Source: JAHEEM01 sp036396795
Lineage (GTDB): Bacteria; Pseudomonadota; Gammaproteobacteria; Steroidobacterales; Rariloculaceae
Length of the DNA: 32,547 bases
Assembly: GCA_036396795.1 (NCBI GenBank)
Contig: DASWKF010000003.1
Location: forward strand, 1-32,547
Direction: 5' to 3'
Positions 14,884-22,296 of the stretch are shown piece after piece. The notes beneath the pieces were generated by a model, which saw only the letters and a list, made by a program, of their open reading frames with translations, was not told where the DNA came from and searched no databases. Position 1 is the stretch's first letter, and the number at the start of each line of letters is the position of its first letter. The position numbers and the translations under genes are program-made.

Positions 14884-17459
14884 GCAGGGCGCTGATACCA
14901 CGTGTTCCAGACGCCGCGGCTGTCGCCACAGCTCTTTATGACATCCTCGTCCGTGATGTTGTTGCCGAACAGGGACGCCTGCCAGTTGCCTGCGGGCGGG
15001 ACGTAGGTGAGGCGAGCGTTGACCTTCGCATAAGTATCCTGATTGCAGAACGTGCTCGGTGGCGCGCCTATCGTCGAGGCGTCGTAGTCGTACGAGTCTT
15101 GGGTGTAAACCTGCATTCGCGGCGTCAGGCTGCCACCGTTGCCCAACGCAAACTCATGCTCGACCGCGACGGTCAGCGTCCAATCGGGAATCCGGTCACC
15201 GATGAAGGATGCGCTTTCGTCGACTATGATCGACGGGTCGAGAGGATCGGGATAGGAGAAATCCGAGTACTCGTTGCTCATCATGCCCAGATCCACGGAT
15301 ATGAAGCCACCGTCCCATGGGTTCGCGCGCAGCTCGAGCTCGACTCCGGAGATCTCGACATCAGCGATACTTCTGATGATGTCCAGAGGCGACCCCTCGT
15401 CGGGACCGAAAACGCCTCCGTCATTGGGTAACCCAATGCCCTCCTGCTTGTCCTGATAGTCCATATAGAAGATGTCGGCGGAGAGTCGCAGACGGCCATC
15501 GAGAAGAGTGCCCTTGAACCCGATCTCGTAGTTGGAAACGCTCTCGGGTCCATATGTGAGCAAGTCGCTCCCCTGGACCGCCGGCAGCCGTGTATTGATC
15601 TCCGTGTTGAAGCCCCCTGAGAGGAAGCCTTCGGAATAGAGGAAGTAGATCATGCCGCTTTCCAACGTGTCCCCGGCTTGCAGGTTCCGCGTCAGGCTGA
15701 CCATCGGCGTGATCTCATCCCATGTGCCTTCGACCTCATTGAAGAAACCGTTCCAGATAGCCGATTCGAAGGTTGGCTCATAGGTAAAGGGCCCCGCACA
15801 GAGTGCGTCGGGCGGCATGGCAATGACGCCGAGCTCAGCCTGCTGGTCCGCCGGGTTGGGGTGGCAATTGCCAATGGCATTCTCGAAGTTCCAGAACTCT
15901 CGATCGTCCTCGGTCCAGCGTGCGCCCAGATCAAAGTCCCAGTTGTCGTTCAGCGCATAGGTGAGGTGACCGAAAACGCCGAGCGACTCGTACTCACCGC
16001 GCATCTGGATGATGAACGGATTGGGTCCCGGGTAGAGCTCGCTGCCGCCGAGCAGCGGAGCAACTACTAGACCGGAAATATCATCGTTACAGTCGACCCC
16101 GGCAGACGGGTCGCGGCCCGCCGGACGCGGCAACAGCCCACCGTCGGGCGTTTCGATGGTCGGGTCGTCCGGATCGATGTCCGTGGCACCGCTGGCTATG
16201 AACAGCGCCCGGCATCTGCCGTCGCCGATCTTGTGCAACTCCCAGAAGTAGTTGACCCCGACCGTGAACTCCAAGCGATCATTGACCGTGCCCTCAAAGA
16301 CGGCCTCAAAGCCTCGCGTGGTGGTGTCATGTCCCATCGCGCCCGGCACGTGGCCCCGCGCGCTCTGAGGATAGAAGGTATTCTCCTGGCCCTGGTTGTA
16401 TTCCCAGTCTACGTATTGCCAGGAGGCTTGAAACTTCGCCGAAGCGTCTTCCAACCCGCCCAGGGCTCCGTCCGAGTTCCACTGAGCGACGGCGAAGGCG
16501 GAATCCATCTCGAGCTTTGAATATCCGAGCTGATCCTGAGAGGTAACGAACTTGCTCTCTTCGGGAGAGCTTGCAGGACAGGCTGCCCGGAAATCGTCCT
16601 GGTACCCGTCGTAAACTCTGTTCAGATTACCGATCCCGCCACCCCATTGAGGCGCAGGTGGGTCGGAGTTGAAGCACCCTCCGGGACTGTTGTGATCGTC
16701 GTGCTCCTGCCGGTTATAAGCGAAGTCGAGTGTCCAATTACCGGGCGTTGTACGCAAAGCCGCGTTCAGCGACGTGTGATCGGTGGCTCCCGCGTCGGTA
16801 TTGAAATGTGTATTGTAGTAGTAGCCGTCCATTTGCTCGCTGCCAACGGCTAAACGCGCGAACGTGTTGTTCGTGATCGGAAGATTGACCATGCCGCGCA
16901 CGTCCTGCTGACCGTGCTCGGCCGCTCGAAGCAGGGCGTTCGCTTCGAACTCTGGACGCGGCTTGGCCGTTATGATGTTTACCAAACCGCCTGTCGTGTT
17001 CTTGCCGAACAAGGTTCCCTGAGGCCCGCGTAACACCTCCACACGCTCGATGTCCGTCGTGTTCATGAAGCCACTCTGGCGTCCCGGCATGTAATGACCA
17101 TCGAGGTACATACCCGAACCCGACAGCGCCGATGGATCCGGAGATCCGCCGCCGATGCCGCGGATGATCACCGAGCCCAAGCCGGCGCGGCCAGTCACCA
17201 TGAGCGTCACGTTGGGGACATAGTCCGTGATGTCCTCCATCGTATAGATGCCTTGTACCTGCATCGCTTCCGCCGAGATGGCTTGGATCGACAGTGGAAT
17301 GTCCTGCAGGTTTTCTTCGCGCCGCCGCGCTGTAACCACCACCTCCTCGAGTAGCGCCGCCGAACGGCTGGATGGTTGAGCCAGCGCCGTATGCGGTGAC
17401 GAAATGAAACCGATTAGTAGTAACGTCAATGTCCCAAGTAGCGCGGTAACTGTCCTCAC
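14841..17459 (-). CDS. TonB-dependent outer-membrane receptor 1 (no STN domain)
   Basis: An 872-residue receptor. The start GTG 17459 has GGGGGGA five bases upstream and gives a signal peptide (TVTALLGTLTLLLIGFISSPHTALAQ); a GTG at 17510 in frame has a site that is too close and would lie at the predicted transcription start. The plug follows with EEVVVTARRREENLQDIP (TonB-box region), VTLMVTGRAGLGSVIIRGIGG and the barrel entry GPQGTLFGKNTTGGLVNI. The rest is a 22-strand type barrel, ending in EFTMDWGAN instead of the usual terminal Phe. It is a close paralogue of receptor 2, sharing YFWELHKIGDG, YSEGFLSGGFNTEI and others. Lacking the signalling N-terminal domain, it should be a transporter only. 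A predicted ECF promoter at 17517-17540 drives the operon. Confidence 0.95.
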   Translation of the reverse strand: MRTVTALLGTLTLLLIGFISSPHTALAQPSSRSAALLEEVVVTARRREENLQDIPLSIQAISAEAMQVQGIYTMEDITDYVPNVTLMVTGRAGLGSVIIRGIGGGSPDPSALSGSGMYLDGHYMPGRQSGFMNTTDIERVEVLRGPQGTLFGKNTTGGLVNIITAKPRPEFEANALLRAAEHGQQDVRGMVNLPITNNTFARLAVGSEQMDGYYYNTHFNTDAGATDHTSLNAALRTTPGNWTLDFAYNRQEHDDHNSPGGCFNSDPPAPQWGGGIGNLNRVYDGYQDDFRAACPASSPEESKFVTSQDQLGYSKLEMDSAFAVAQWNSDGALGGLEDASAKFQASWQYVDWEYNQGQENTFYPQSARGHVPGAMGHDTTTRGFEAVFEGTVNDRLEFTVGVNYFWELHKIGDGRCRALFIASGATDIDPDDPTIETPDGGLLPRPAGRDPSAGVDCNDDISGLVVAPLLGGSELYPGPNPFIIQMRGEYESLGVFGHLTYALNDNWDFDLGARWTEDDREFWNFENAIGNCHPNPADQQAELGVIAMPPDALCAGPFTYEPTFESAIWNGFFNEVEGTWDEITPMVSLTRNLQAGDTLESGMIYFLYSEGFLSGGFNTEINTRLPAVQGSDLLTYGPESVSNYEIGFKGTLLDGRLRLSADIFYMDYQDKQEGIGLPNDGGVFGPDEGSPLDIIRSIADVEISGVELELRANPWDGGFISVDLGMMSNEYSDFSYPDPLDPSIIVDESASFIGDRIPDWTLTVAVEHEFALGNGGSLTPRMQVYTQDSYDYDASTIGAPPSTFCNQDTYAKVNARLTYVPPAGNWQASLFGNNITDEDVIKSCGDSRGVWNTWYQRPAWWGLEFTMDWGAN

Positions 17460-17516
17460 GGTAATCCCCCCGGGTAGCTGTATTGCGACAACATTGCTTT
17501 GCGTTCGCACTTCCGT

Positions 17517-17540
17517 AGACAGTTCAGCGAAGAGAAATCC
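17517..17540 (-). promoter_or_regulatory. Predicted ECF-sigma promoter of TonB receptor 1
   Basis: Read on the minus strand: GGATTT, a 14-base spacer, then GTCT, within TAGAGGATTT ... GAACTGTCTACG. It ends 57 bases before the chosen GTG start. It is one of six copies with the same extended consensus, and is one arm of an imperfect inverted repeat with the element at 17572-17594. Confidence 0.65.
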
Positions 17541-17571
17541 TCTACAGCGTTGCGTTCTTTGGCCAAATAGA

Positions 17572-17594
17572 GGATTTGTGTCGTTGAACTGTCT
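17572..17594 (+). promoter_or_regulatory. Predicted ECF-sigma promoter of the cytochrome/propeller operon
   Basis: Read on the plus strand: GGATTT, 13-base spacer, GTCT, within ATAGAGGATTTG ... GAACTGTCTGC. The first gene starts at 17767, giving a leader of about 165 bases, which is long. The leader contains a perfect 6-bp hairpin (17604-17609 with 17615-17620) and no other clear element. Confidence 0.6.
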
Positions 17595-17766
17595 GCTCTT
17601 GTGATACGACAGAATCGTATGAGGGTCTTGTAGGCGTGATGCAAATCAGCGCAACGCAGGGGTACGAGTGGTGAGCCCAGCTTGGAAGCGTGTAGGTACT
17701 GGCCGAAGCGTCGTACACTCACCGACGGTTGCGTGAACAATCTTTCGAGTGTGAGCGGGCGCTAGG
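17595..17766 (+). other. Long leader of the cytochrome operon
   Basis: These 172 bases lie between the predicted promoter and the first start codon. Together with the bases back to 17460 this makes a 306-base gene-free region, whose left part holds the twin promoters. In the leader I see only the small hairpin at 17604-17620 (loop CAGAA) and no recognisable riboswitch. A start codon upstream in frame with a better signal peptide was not found. Confidence 0.4.
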
Positions 17767-18864
17767 ATGGTGTGCCTCAAGAGGACGATCTTTTTCGGGC
17801 TGATCGGAGCGACTGTCTTCGGTGCTAGCGCGGGTGCGCAACCCACAGCCCAGCCGTCGTTGGACGGGCCGGACTGGCCCCATTGGGCGTATGGATTTCT
17901 GTCACCGCTTGCGCCGGGTGATCGTCTTGCACCGCCCTGTCCCGAGACGGCGAGGCCAACCGAGTGCCGTTACCCTCCGCCGGTCGTGCAGGATGACGGC
18001 ACGAGGCACGGCCTGCCGGACACGGATTTGTCCTTCACGCGCAACGAAGCCCACTATGACTACGGCCCCGCCGACTGGTATCCAGGCGATCATCCTCGGA
18101 TGCCCGATATCGTCGCTCACGGACGCGAGTCCGCAGGTATTCGGGCTTGCGCGCTCTGCCACTATCCCAACGGCCAGGGCAAGACGGAGAATGCTCACGT
18201 GGCTGGGTTGCCCGCCGCCTATATACTCCAGCAACTCGACGCCTTCGCAAATGGCGACCGTCTGAGCTCGGATCCGCGCAAGGTAAACACCAATGAGATG
18301 GCCGCGATCGCGCGAGATCTTACAGATACGGAGAAACGCGAAGTTGCCGAATACTACGCGTCTATCGATCTTCAGCAATTCATTCGCGTCATAGAATCCG
18401 AGGAAGCACCGCAGGTCCGCCCAAATAGCGCTGGGCTCATGATTCCGGTGCCCGACGCGTCAGCCATTGAGCTGGGACAGCGTATCATCGAGGTGCCAGA
18501 GCATCCCGAACGCACGGAGCTGCAGCGCGATCCGCGAGGTGGATTCGTCGCCTACGTACCCGAGGGCAGTCTTTCTAAAGGAGAAGCGCTGGTTACGACA
18601 GGAGCGGGCAAGACGATTCAATGCACCGTGTGTCACGGCCAAGGTCTAAGAGGGTTGGGCGATATTCCGGGCATCGCCGGCCGAACGGCGAGCTATACGA
18701 TGCGACAGCTGTGGGATTTCAAGCAAGGGACCAGGGTGAGCCAAATCATGGTACCCGTCGTTCAGAGTCTGAGCGTCGAGGACATGCTGAATATCTCTGC
18801 CTACCTCGCGTCTCAGACGCCTTATCCGGCTGCGCACTCGACGACCTCCAGCACGATAGAGTAA
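17767..18864 (+). CDS. Exported dihaem cytochrome c
   Basis: A 365-residue periplasmic cytochrome. The signal peptide is RTIFFGLIGATVFGASAGAQ. Two CXXCH haem sites are seen: CALCH (residues 128-132) and CTVCH (286-290), each with a possible Met ligand downstream (for example NTNEMAA and SQIMVPV). The arrangement of two monohaem domains of about 90-100 residues resembles cytochrome c4 or the c-type subunits of alcohol and molybdenum dehydrogenases, but here an N-terminal segment of about 100 residues (GPDWPHWAYGF ... GPADWYPGDHPRMPDIV) is added. It is the first gene of the operon with the NHL propeller and the haem lipoprotein, so it should carry electrons from a reaction of those proteins to the respiratory chain. 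Confidence 0.92.
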   Translation: MVCLKRTIFFGLIGATVFGASAGAQPTAQPSLDGPDWPHWAYGFLSPLAPGDRLAPPCPETARPTECRYPPPVVQDDGTRHGLPDTDLSFTRNEAHYDYGPADWYPGDHPRMPDIVAHGRESAGIRACALCHYPNGQGKTENAHVAGLPAAYILQQLDAFANGDRLSSDPRKVNTNEMAAIARDLTDTEKREVAEYYASIDLQQFIRVIESEEAPQVRPNSAGLMIPVPDASAIELGQRIIEVPEHPERTELQRDPRGGFVAYVPEGSLSKGEALVTTGAGKTIQCTVCHGQGLRGLGDIPGIAGRTASYTMRQLWDFKQGTRVSQIMVPVVQSLSVEDMLNISAYLASQTPYPAAHSTTSSTIE

Positions 18865-18919
18865 TGTCGAGCGATCATTGCGGAGGACGTCCACGGGCAC
18901 TCGTGCAGGAGTCACAAGA

Positions 18920-20056
18920 ATGCTGAAATCGATCGCCATTGTCGCGCCACTGGCTCTGTTTAGCGTGCCGCTGGCGGCGCAAGACGTGCCGGAGTTCAAT
19001 GTTGACCCGACTTGGCCCAAGCCCTTGCCGGAGCACTGGGTGAATGGGCAGCTACCCGGCGTTTGTGTCGACTCCCACGACCATATCGTGGTCCTCGACC
19101 GACGCAACATAACTGCCGATCAGGCCCAAAGGGGTTCGATACCTGCAGATCACATACTGATGCTCGACATGCAGGGAAACCTCGTTGCGAGCTGGGGCGA
19201 TCCGGATCGTGTGCCGCAAGGCCGCCTTCACGGATGTTCCTTCGGGCCCGACGACAACCTTTGGATCACGGGCAATCGCGACGGGATCATTCAGAAGTAC
19301 AGCCACTCGGGCGAGTTGCTCATGCAAATCGGGACGCGCGGCGTCGTCGATACGCCGGACGGCGCCGCGATCATGGCGGAGGACGGCACGATAGACACGG
19401 TGGCGTTGAACTCGAGCAAGGAAGGCTTCTTCTATCCGGCGCAAGTAGCCGTAGACCCGGTCAACGGCGATATCTACGTGGCAGACGGGTACGGCAACAA
19501 GCGAGTCGCCGTGTTCGACAAGAGCGGAAAGTATCTGCGCCAGTGGGGCCGGCAGGCGACGCTCGAGGAAGTCAAATCCGGAGCGGAAGGCGTGTTCGCT
19601 TACTCTGTGCATTGCATCGTCATGAGCAAGGCCGGCCTGATTTACGTGTGTGACCGTGAGGGTGACCGTGTGCAGGTGTTCGACAAGATGGGCAAGCATG
19701 TACGCAACATCTGGGTGGATACCGATACTACGGCTCCCTTGCCCGATACCTGCGAGCATGAGCAGCTCGTCTTGTGCCTGGTCTATCCCGGCACGGTTTG
19801 GGGTCTGGCTTTTTCTCCGGATGAGGAACAGAGATACCTCTACGTCGCGGACGGCCGTAACGAGCGCGTGCACGTGCTGGATCACGAGACGGGCGAATCT
19901 CTAGCGACGTTCGGCCGCGCCGGGCACCAGATTGGACAGTTCGACTACGGGCACAGCATGGCTGTCGATTCCCAGGGCAATGTCTATGTGGCCGAGACGG
20001 GTGAAGGTAGACGCGTGCAGCGGTTCAAGCTGGCGACGGGGAGCTCCATACGGTGA
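18920..20056 (+). CDS. Secreted NHL-repeat six-bladed beta-propeller protein
   Basis: A 378-residue protein with a signal peptide (SIAIVAPLALFSVPLAAQ). NHL-type repeats are visible, including VDPVNGDIYVADGYGNKRVAVFDKSG, SKAGLIYVCDREGDRVQVFD and RYLYVADGRNERVHVLD, ending in VDSQGNVYVAETGEGRRVQRF. The family fold is a six-bladed propeller; known relatives include peptidyl-alpha-hydroxyglycine alpha-amidating lyase and NHL-domain binding proteins. The start ATG 18920 has AGGAG seven bases upstream; an in-frame ATG at 18878 has none. It follows the cytochrome gene after 55 bases and precedes the haem lipoprotein gene after 95 bases. The lipoprotein at 29338 is a paralogue (same FNVDPTWP / FRVDPNWP entry). 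The reaction is unknown. Confidence 0.88.
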   Translation: MLKSIAIVAPLALFSVPLAAQDVPEFNVDPTWPKPLPEHWVNGQLPGVCVDSHDHIVVLDRRNITADQAQRGSIPADHILMLDMQGNLVASWGDPDRVPQGRLHGCSFGPDDNLWITGNRDGIIQKYSHSGELLMQIGTRGVVDTPDGAAIMAEDGTIDTVALNSSKEGFFYPAQVAVDPVNGDIYVADGYGNKRVAVFDKSGKYLRQWGRQATLEEVKSGAEGVFAYSVHCIVMSKAGLIYVCDREGDRVQVFDKMGKHVRNIWVDTDTTAPLPDTCEHEQLVLCLVYPGTVWGLAFSPDEEQRYLYVADGRNERVHVLDHETGESLATFGRAGHQIGQFDYGHSMAVDSQGNVYVAETGEGRRVQRFKLATGSSIR

Positions 20057-20151
20057 GACGTCTGGTCGTGGCCTGGACCCGGGCGCGGTGTCGTGCAACT
20101 GATCTCAAAGGCCTTCTCTTCGAAACTCGTCGAAAGTCAGGAGCGCAGAAC

Positions 20152-22266
20152 ATGACGATGACGCACAAGCCTTTTACATATGTCGCCATGATTGCGACAG
20201 CAACATTGTTGACCACCGCCTGCCTCGACGCGCAACAAGATGAGGTCGAGATCGACGCCGACGACATCGGTGGCCTCGTGACCAGTACGGCTGGTCCGGA
20301 AGCGGGCGTGTGGGTGATTGCCGAAACCGAGGATTTGAATACCCGCTATGCCAAAATCGTCGTCACGGACGACGATGGTCGATACGTCCTGCCCGATTTG
20401 CCTGATGCTGAGTATTCGATCTGGGTTCGCGGGTACGGCCTGGCGGACTCCCCGAAGGTGGCTGCGAGACGTGGCGAGCATCTGAATCTGACGGCCGTCG
20501 TCGCACCGAGCGAAGCGGTCGCAGCCGAGGTTTATCCCGCCATCGCCTGGTATGCCATGATGGATCTACCCGAGGAAGCGGAGCTCGGACATGTCGAGGA
20601 CGGCCTGAACGAGTACCTCGGCGTGATGAAGAACCAGCACTGCATTGGCTGCCACCAGCTAGGTCAGCTGGCTACTCGCACGGTACCAGAGGCCTTTACC
20701 CACCTCGGGTCCTCGGAGCTGGCGTGGATGCGGCGCGTCCAGTCCGGTCAAGCGGCGCCCCAAATGATTACGCCGCTGGCGTCATACCTCGGCGGTGTGC
20801 CGTTCAGATACCTCGCAGATTGGACCGATCGCATAGCGGATGGCGAGCTACCTTCGTTCGTTCCCGAGCGGCCACAGGGAATGGAGCGAAACGTCGTCGC
20901 GACCGTGAGAGACTGGGCCAGTCCCACGTCCTATCTTCACGATTTGACAACAACGGATTGGCGTACTCCGACCTTCAACGCGTACGGGAGGATATTTGGT
21001 GCAGCGGAGATCAGCACCGATGATCTGCCGATTCTCGATCCTATCGCCAACACGGCCACGACGTTTCACGCGCCTGTCCGCGATGCCGATACGCCGTGCG
21101 GTGACAGCATTCCGATCGGAGCGCCCTCGGCCTACTGGGGAGAAGAGCGAATCTGGGACAGTTGCGCGAATGCCCATAATCCCATGTTCGACGCACGGGG
21201 GCTCGTCTGGTATACGGCGCGGGTTCGTGCGCCCGAAAACCCCGGCTTCTGCCGTGAGGGATCGGACCACCCCTCGGCAAGACTATTCCCGACGAACCAG
21301 TCTGCGCGGCAACTCTCCGTCTACGATCCGGGGAGCGGCGAGTACAGGTTCATCGATACCTGCTTTTCGACGCACCACTTGCGGTTTGCTGAGGACGAAA
21401 ACAACACGCTATGGACGAGCGGCGGCGGCGAGGTCGTGGGTTGGCTCGACACGAACGTTTTCCTCGAGACCGGAGACGCTGAGCAAGCCCAGGGGTGGAC
21501 GGCTGCAATCCTGGATACGAATGGCAACGGAAGACGGGACGACTATGTAGAGCCGGACGAGCCGGTCAATCCGAATCTCGACAAGAGGATTCGGCCGAAC
21601 TTCTACGCCGTCATGCCAAGTCCGGCCGACGGCTCGGTCTGGGGATCCACGTACAACGACTTTCCGGGACAGTTGGTGCGAATCGATCCGGGCCCCAATC
21701 CCCCGGAGACTGCGCTTGCCGAGGTCTACAACGTCCCGCTGCCTGGCTTTTCTTCCCGCGGGGCTGATATCGATCGCAACGGCGTGGTCTGGGTATCGCT
21801 CGGAAGCGGGCACCTGGGCGAGTTCGACCGCCGCAAGTGCGAGGGTCCGCTGAACGGTCCCACGGCGACGGGGGATCACTGCCCGGAGGGATGGACATTT
21901 CATCGATTCCCTGGCCCGGGCTTCGAGGAGCTGCCCGAATTCAGCGTGGAGTCGAGCTATTACACGTTCGTGGACCAGCAGAACACGTCCGGTTTGGGCG
22001 CAAATACGCCCATCGCCACGGGCAATCTCTATGACGGCGTGCACGCGCTCGTGGACGGCGAGTTCGTCACGATGCGCATACCCTATCCGCTGGGCTTCTA
22101 CATGAAAGGCTTCGAGGGCCGTATCGACGATCCAGATGCGGGGTGGAAGGGACGCGGCCTCTGGGTACCGAGCGGTGACCGCACACCGTGGCTAAAAGAA
22201 GGCGGTAAGGGGACCAGGCCGCTGGTCGTGCACTTTCAGGTTCGACCGGATCCGCTCGCCAAGTAG
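20152..22266 (+). CDS. Haem-bearing lipoprotein: carboxypeptidase-regulatory-like domain plus propeller
   Basis: A 704-residue protein. A lipobox (LLTTAC, Cys24) anchors it to a membrane. Residues 38-118 form a carboxypeptidase-regulatory-like beta sandwich (GGLVTSTAGPEAGVWVIAE ... DDDGRYVLPDLPDAEYSIWVRGYG). Next is a single c-type haem site CIGCHQLG (164-168). The remaining 530 residues have a repeating pattern of short strands with DxNGxVW-type turns (ADIDRNGVVWVSLGSGHLGEFD) as in Vgb-like or NHL propellers. ATG 20152 has AGGAG nine bases upstream. The three-gene operon cytochrome, propeller, haem-propeller suggests a redox enzyme that passes electrons to the dihaem cytochrome. No PQQ dehydrogenase motif is visible. 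The gene ends 30 bases from the convergent receptor 2 gene. Confidence 0.85.
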   Translation: MTMTHKPFTYVAMIATATLLTTACLDAQQDEVEIDADDIGGLVTSTAGPEAGVWVIAETEDLNTRYAKIVVTDDDGRYVLPDLPDAEYSIWVRGYGLADSPKVAARRGEHLNLTAVVAPSEAVAAEVYPAIAWYAMMDLPEEAELGHVEDGLNEYLGVMKNQHCIGCHQLGQLATRTVPEAFTHLGSSELAWMRRVQSGQAAPQMITPLASYLGGVPFRYLADWTDRIADGELPSFVPERPQGMERNVVATVRDWASPTSYLHDLTTTDWRTPTFNAYGRIFGAAEISTDDLPILDPIANTATTFHAPVRDADTPCGDSIPIGAPSAYWGEERIWDSCANAHNPMFDARGLVWYTARVRAPENPGFCREGSDHPSARLFPTNQSARQLSVYDPGSGEYRFIDTCFSTHHLRFAEDENNTLWTSGGGEVVGWLDTNVFLETGDAEQAQGWTAAILDTNGNGRRDDYVEPDEPVNPNLDKRIRPNFYAVMPSPADGSVWGSTYNDFPGQLVRIDPGPNPPETALAEVYNVPLPGFSSRGADIDRNGVVWVSLGSGHLGEFDRRKCEGPLNGPTATGDHCPEGWTFHRFPGPGFEELPEFSVESSYYTFVDQQNTSGLGANTPIATGNLYDGVHALVDGEFVTMRIPYPLGFYMKGFEGRIDDPDAGWKGRGLWVPSGDRTPWLKEGGKGTRPLVVHFQVRPDPLAK

Positions 22267-22296
22267 ACGAAGCGGCGCGCGAGACGGCAAGCTAGG

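Larger units (their letters stand above)
17517..17594. repeat. Imperfect inverted repeat joining two divergent promoters
   Basis: Arms at 17517-17544 and 17568-17594 match along almost their whole length of 27-28 bases, with one indel and a few mismatches, and the spacer is 23 bases. Each arm is a full copy of the promoter-like element, so the repeat probably reflects two facing promoters. A protein-binding palindrome or a folded RNA are alternatives. Confidence 0.75.

Noticed and set aside
18020..18060. GGATTTGTCC in the cytochrome c gene as another promoter element
   Set aside because: No GTCT follows at 13-14 bases.
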